Below are positions 13,586 through 14,594 of a DNA stretch of 14,594 bases, one piece after another; position 1 is the stretch's first letter; every line of letters starts with the position of its first letter. The stretch is from the NCBI GenBank assembly GCA_938022235.1, contig CALIEL010000418.1, forward strand, positions 1 through 14,594, written 5' to 3'. The DNA is from Oribacterium parvum. GTDB taxonomy: Bacteria > Bacillota > Clostridia > Lachnospirales > Lachnospiraceae. The translations under genes were made by a program, and so were the position numbers. The notes beneath the pieces are model-generated. The model worked only from the letters and a program-made list of their open reading frames with translations, made no database searches and was not told the origin of the DNA.

Positions 13586-14350
13586 ATGAAAGACAGAGAA
13601 GATATTCTTGCCCACGTGGAAGATATTTGGCGAAAAACAGAAGAGCGCGGTATAGTGCGAAACAGTCCCTTTTTATCGGAAAGAGAAAGGGGACTTTTTT
13701 TAGAGAAAATCAAAAGGGAAAGAGGGGCTAAGTTTCTGCTTTTGGGAGGAGAAGAGGCGGAACGACAGGCCTTTTTCTTTTACCCAAGTTTTATGGAGGA
13801 GGAAGAGTGCAGGGAGATTCTCTTGGAAGACAATCCTGTAGTGCTTTTGGAAATTCAGGGAAAGCAGAAAAAATTTTCCGAAGAATTGTCCCATAGAGAC
13901 GTGCTGGGAGCCATTATGAGTCTTGGGATAGAACGGGAAATGCTGGGAGACATCTTCTTTCGGGATGAGAAAAGCTATGTGTATCTGCTTCGGAAAATGA
14001 GGGACTATCTCTTGGAGAATTTGCAGCAGATTCGGCATACCAGTGTAGAAATCAAAGAGTGTGAGGAAGCCTTTGTCCCTAAGCGGGAAAGAATAGAGGA
14101 GCAGATCTTTGCCGCCTCCGAGCGATTGGACGGTATCGTTTCCGCGGTATTCCACCTTTCCAGAGGAAAGGCACAGGAATACTTTGCCAAAGAACTGGTG
14201 TATAAGGACGGTTTGGCGGCGAAGGGCAGCAGCAGTCTAAAGGGGGGAGAAAAGATTTCCGTAAGAGGGCTGGGGAAGTTCCATTACCTTGGCCTTGAGA
14301 AAAACACCAAAAAGGGGAGAATGGTTTTACGGATCCTGCGATATGGATAG
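13586..14350 (+). CDS. ylmH: YlmH-type S4-domain RNA-binding protein
   Basis: 254 residues, usual for YlmH. The N-terminal domain contains SPFLSERERGLFLEKI (27-42) and LLLGGEEAERQAFFFYPSF (51-69). The middle SHRDVLGAIMSLGIEREMLGDI (102-122) is the YlmH signature, and residues about 178-236 (RLDGIVSAVFHLSRGKAQEYFAKELVYKDG...) are the S4 fold that binds structured RNA. YlmH is known from the ylmEFGH-divIVA region of Gram-positive bacteria and has been linked to stalled-ribosome quality control; here it is away from divIVA. The start is chosen for the family's N-terminal extent, but its ribosome binding site is poor. A 10-bp hairpin followed by six Us lies inside the coding region at 13664-13701. 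Confidence 0.88.
   Translation: MKDREDILAHVEDIWRKTEERGIVRNSPFLSERERGLFLEKIKRERGAKFLLLGGEEAERQAFFFYPSFMEEEECREILLEDNPVVLLEIQGKQKKFSEELSHRDVLGAIMSLGIEREMLGDIFFRDEKSYVYLLRKMRDYLLENLQQIRHTSVEIKECEEAFVPKRERIEEQIFAASERLDGIVSAVFHLSRGKAQEYFAKELVYKDGLAAKGSSSLKGGEKISVRGLGKFHYLGLEKNTKKGRMVLRILRYG
13664..13701 (+). terminator. Terminator-shaped hairpin inside ylmH
   Basis: AGTCCCTTTT (13664-13673) pairs with AAAGGGGACT (13686-13695) over 10 bp with one G-U, with a 12-nt loop, and six further Ts follow at 13696-13701. Its shape is that of an intrinsic terminator, yet it lies in codons 27-39 of ylmH, about 80 nt after the start codon. Confidence 0.55.
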
Positions 14351-14594
14351 CTGATATAAAAATATAGTGGGGAGTGATTTTTAGCCTATAGACCTGAAAG
14401 TGAGCAATCCGAGTCCGACGCTACTTGTTGAAAAGCTGCGGAGAGAAGGACTGTGTTTATTGATGAGGGACGCTCCAATGCAGTATAGGCATGAAATCGG
14501 GCACGCTCCCGCTAACCTCGCCTTCGCAGCGGATACTAAGCGAAAAACTTCGGTACCCTTGTTTTTCGCAAGTACCGGCGGGCTCAGATTGCCC
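14351..14594. other. Palindrome-rich, repeat-like intergenic sequence
   Basis: No gene is recognised. From about 14460 to the window end the sequence becomes more GC-rich and full of inverted repeats: CCGCT/AGCGG (14509-14513, 14528-14532), GCGAAAAAC/GTTTTTCGC (14540-14548, 14561-14569), CGGTAC/GTACCG (14551-14556, 14572-14577) and GGGC/GCCC (14580-14583, 14591-14594). A plus-strand frame from ATG 14463 stays open to the end (44 codons) but has no ribosome binding site and a translation shaped by the palindromes. This looks like the start of a dispersed intergenic repeat. Confidence 0.45.

Noticed and set aside
13700..14155. Minus-strand 151-codon frame opposite ylmH
   Set aside because: It is fully antisense to a well-recognised gene, without its own start signals, and is a reading-frame shadow.
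1..14594. CRISPR array, tRNA or rRNA genes, insertion sequence
   Set aside because: I saw no regularly spaced direct repeats, tRNA-like cloverleaf with a CCA end, rRNA sequence or transposase anywhere in the window.

Overview
The window reads as chromosome of a low-to-moderate-GC Firmicute in class Clostridia, most likely family Lachnospiraceae. The evidence is the gene families (a RicT-type PSP1 protein beside TrmN6, rpsF-ssb-rpsR, YlmH, and a DUF3881 protein, a family I know mainly from Lachnospiraceae), strong AAGGAGG-type ribosome binding sites, and intrinsic terminators. The genus cannot be fixed from this sequence; Oribacterium or a relative is a guess.

Layout. 1-1002: the 3' end of ricT and a complete tRNA m6A37 methyltransferase (trmN6/yabB type). 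1003-1348: a non-coding gap rich in nested inverted repeats. 1349-2987: an overlapping pair of acyltransferase-fold proteins (DUF2156 and GNAT). 3019-4307: the rpsF-ssb-rpsR operon, with a good extended -10 promoter, a leader hairpin and a clear terminator. 4311-7400: an AT-rich accessory block. It holds an HXXEE membrane protein, a divergent pair (C-terminally truncated SRPBCC protein and SAP-domain protein), a start-less membrane-protein remnant, and a minus-strand pair of small unknown proteins. I see no integrase, transposase or flanking repeat. 7571-9050: monocistronic NADP-type glutamate dehydrogenase with promoter and perfect 15-bp terminator. 9056-12473: a metE-metF methionine operon with overlapping genes. 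12568-14350: a DUF3881 protein followed by the S4-domain protein YlmH. 14351-14594: palindrome-rich, repeat-like sequence running off the end.

How the genes fit together. The core blocks cover translation and replication (TrmN6, S6, SSB, S18, YlmH), nitrogen assimilation (GdhA) and methyl-group metabolism: MetF makes the 5-methyl-tetrahydrofolate that MetE uses for homocysteine methylation. The accessory block looks like a patch of low-GC acquired or decaying genes between two housekeeping operons. I found no convincing new multi-gene system. The observations most worth checking are a terminator-shaped hairpin inside the ylmH coding sequence, the nested inverted repeats at 1037-1165, the palindromic end of the window, and the decaying accessory block.
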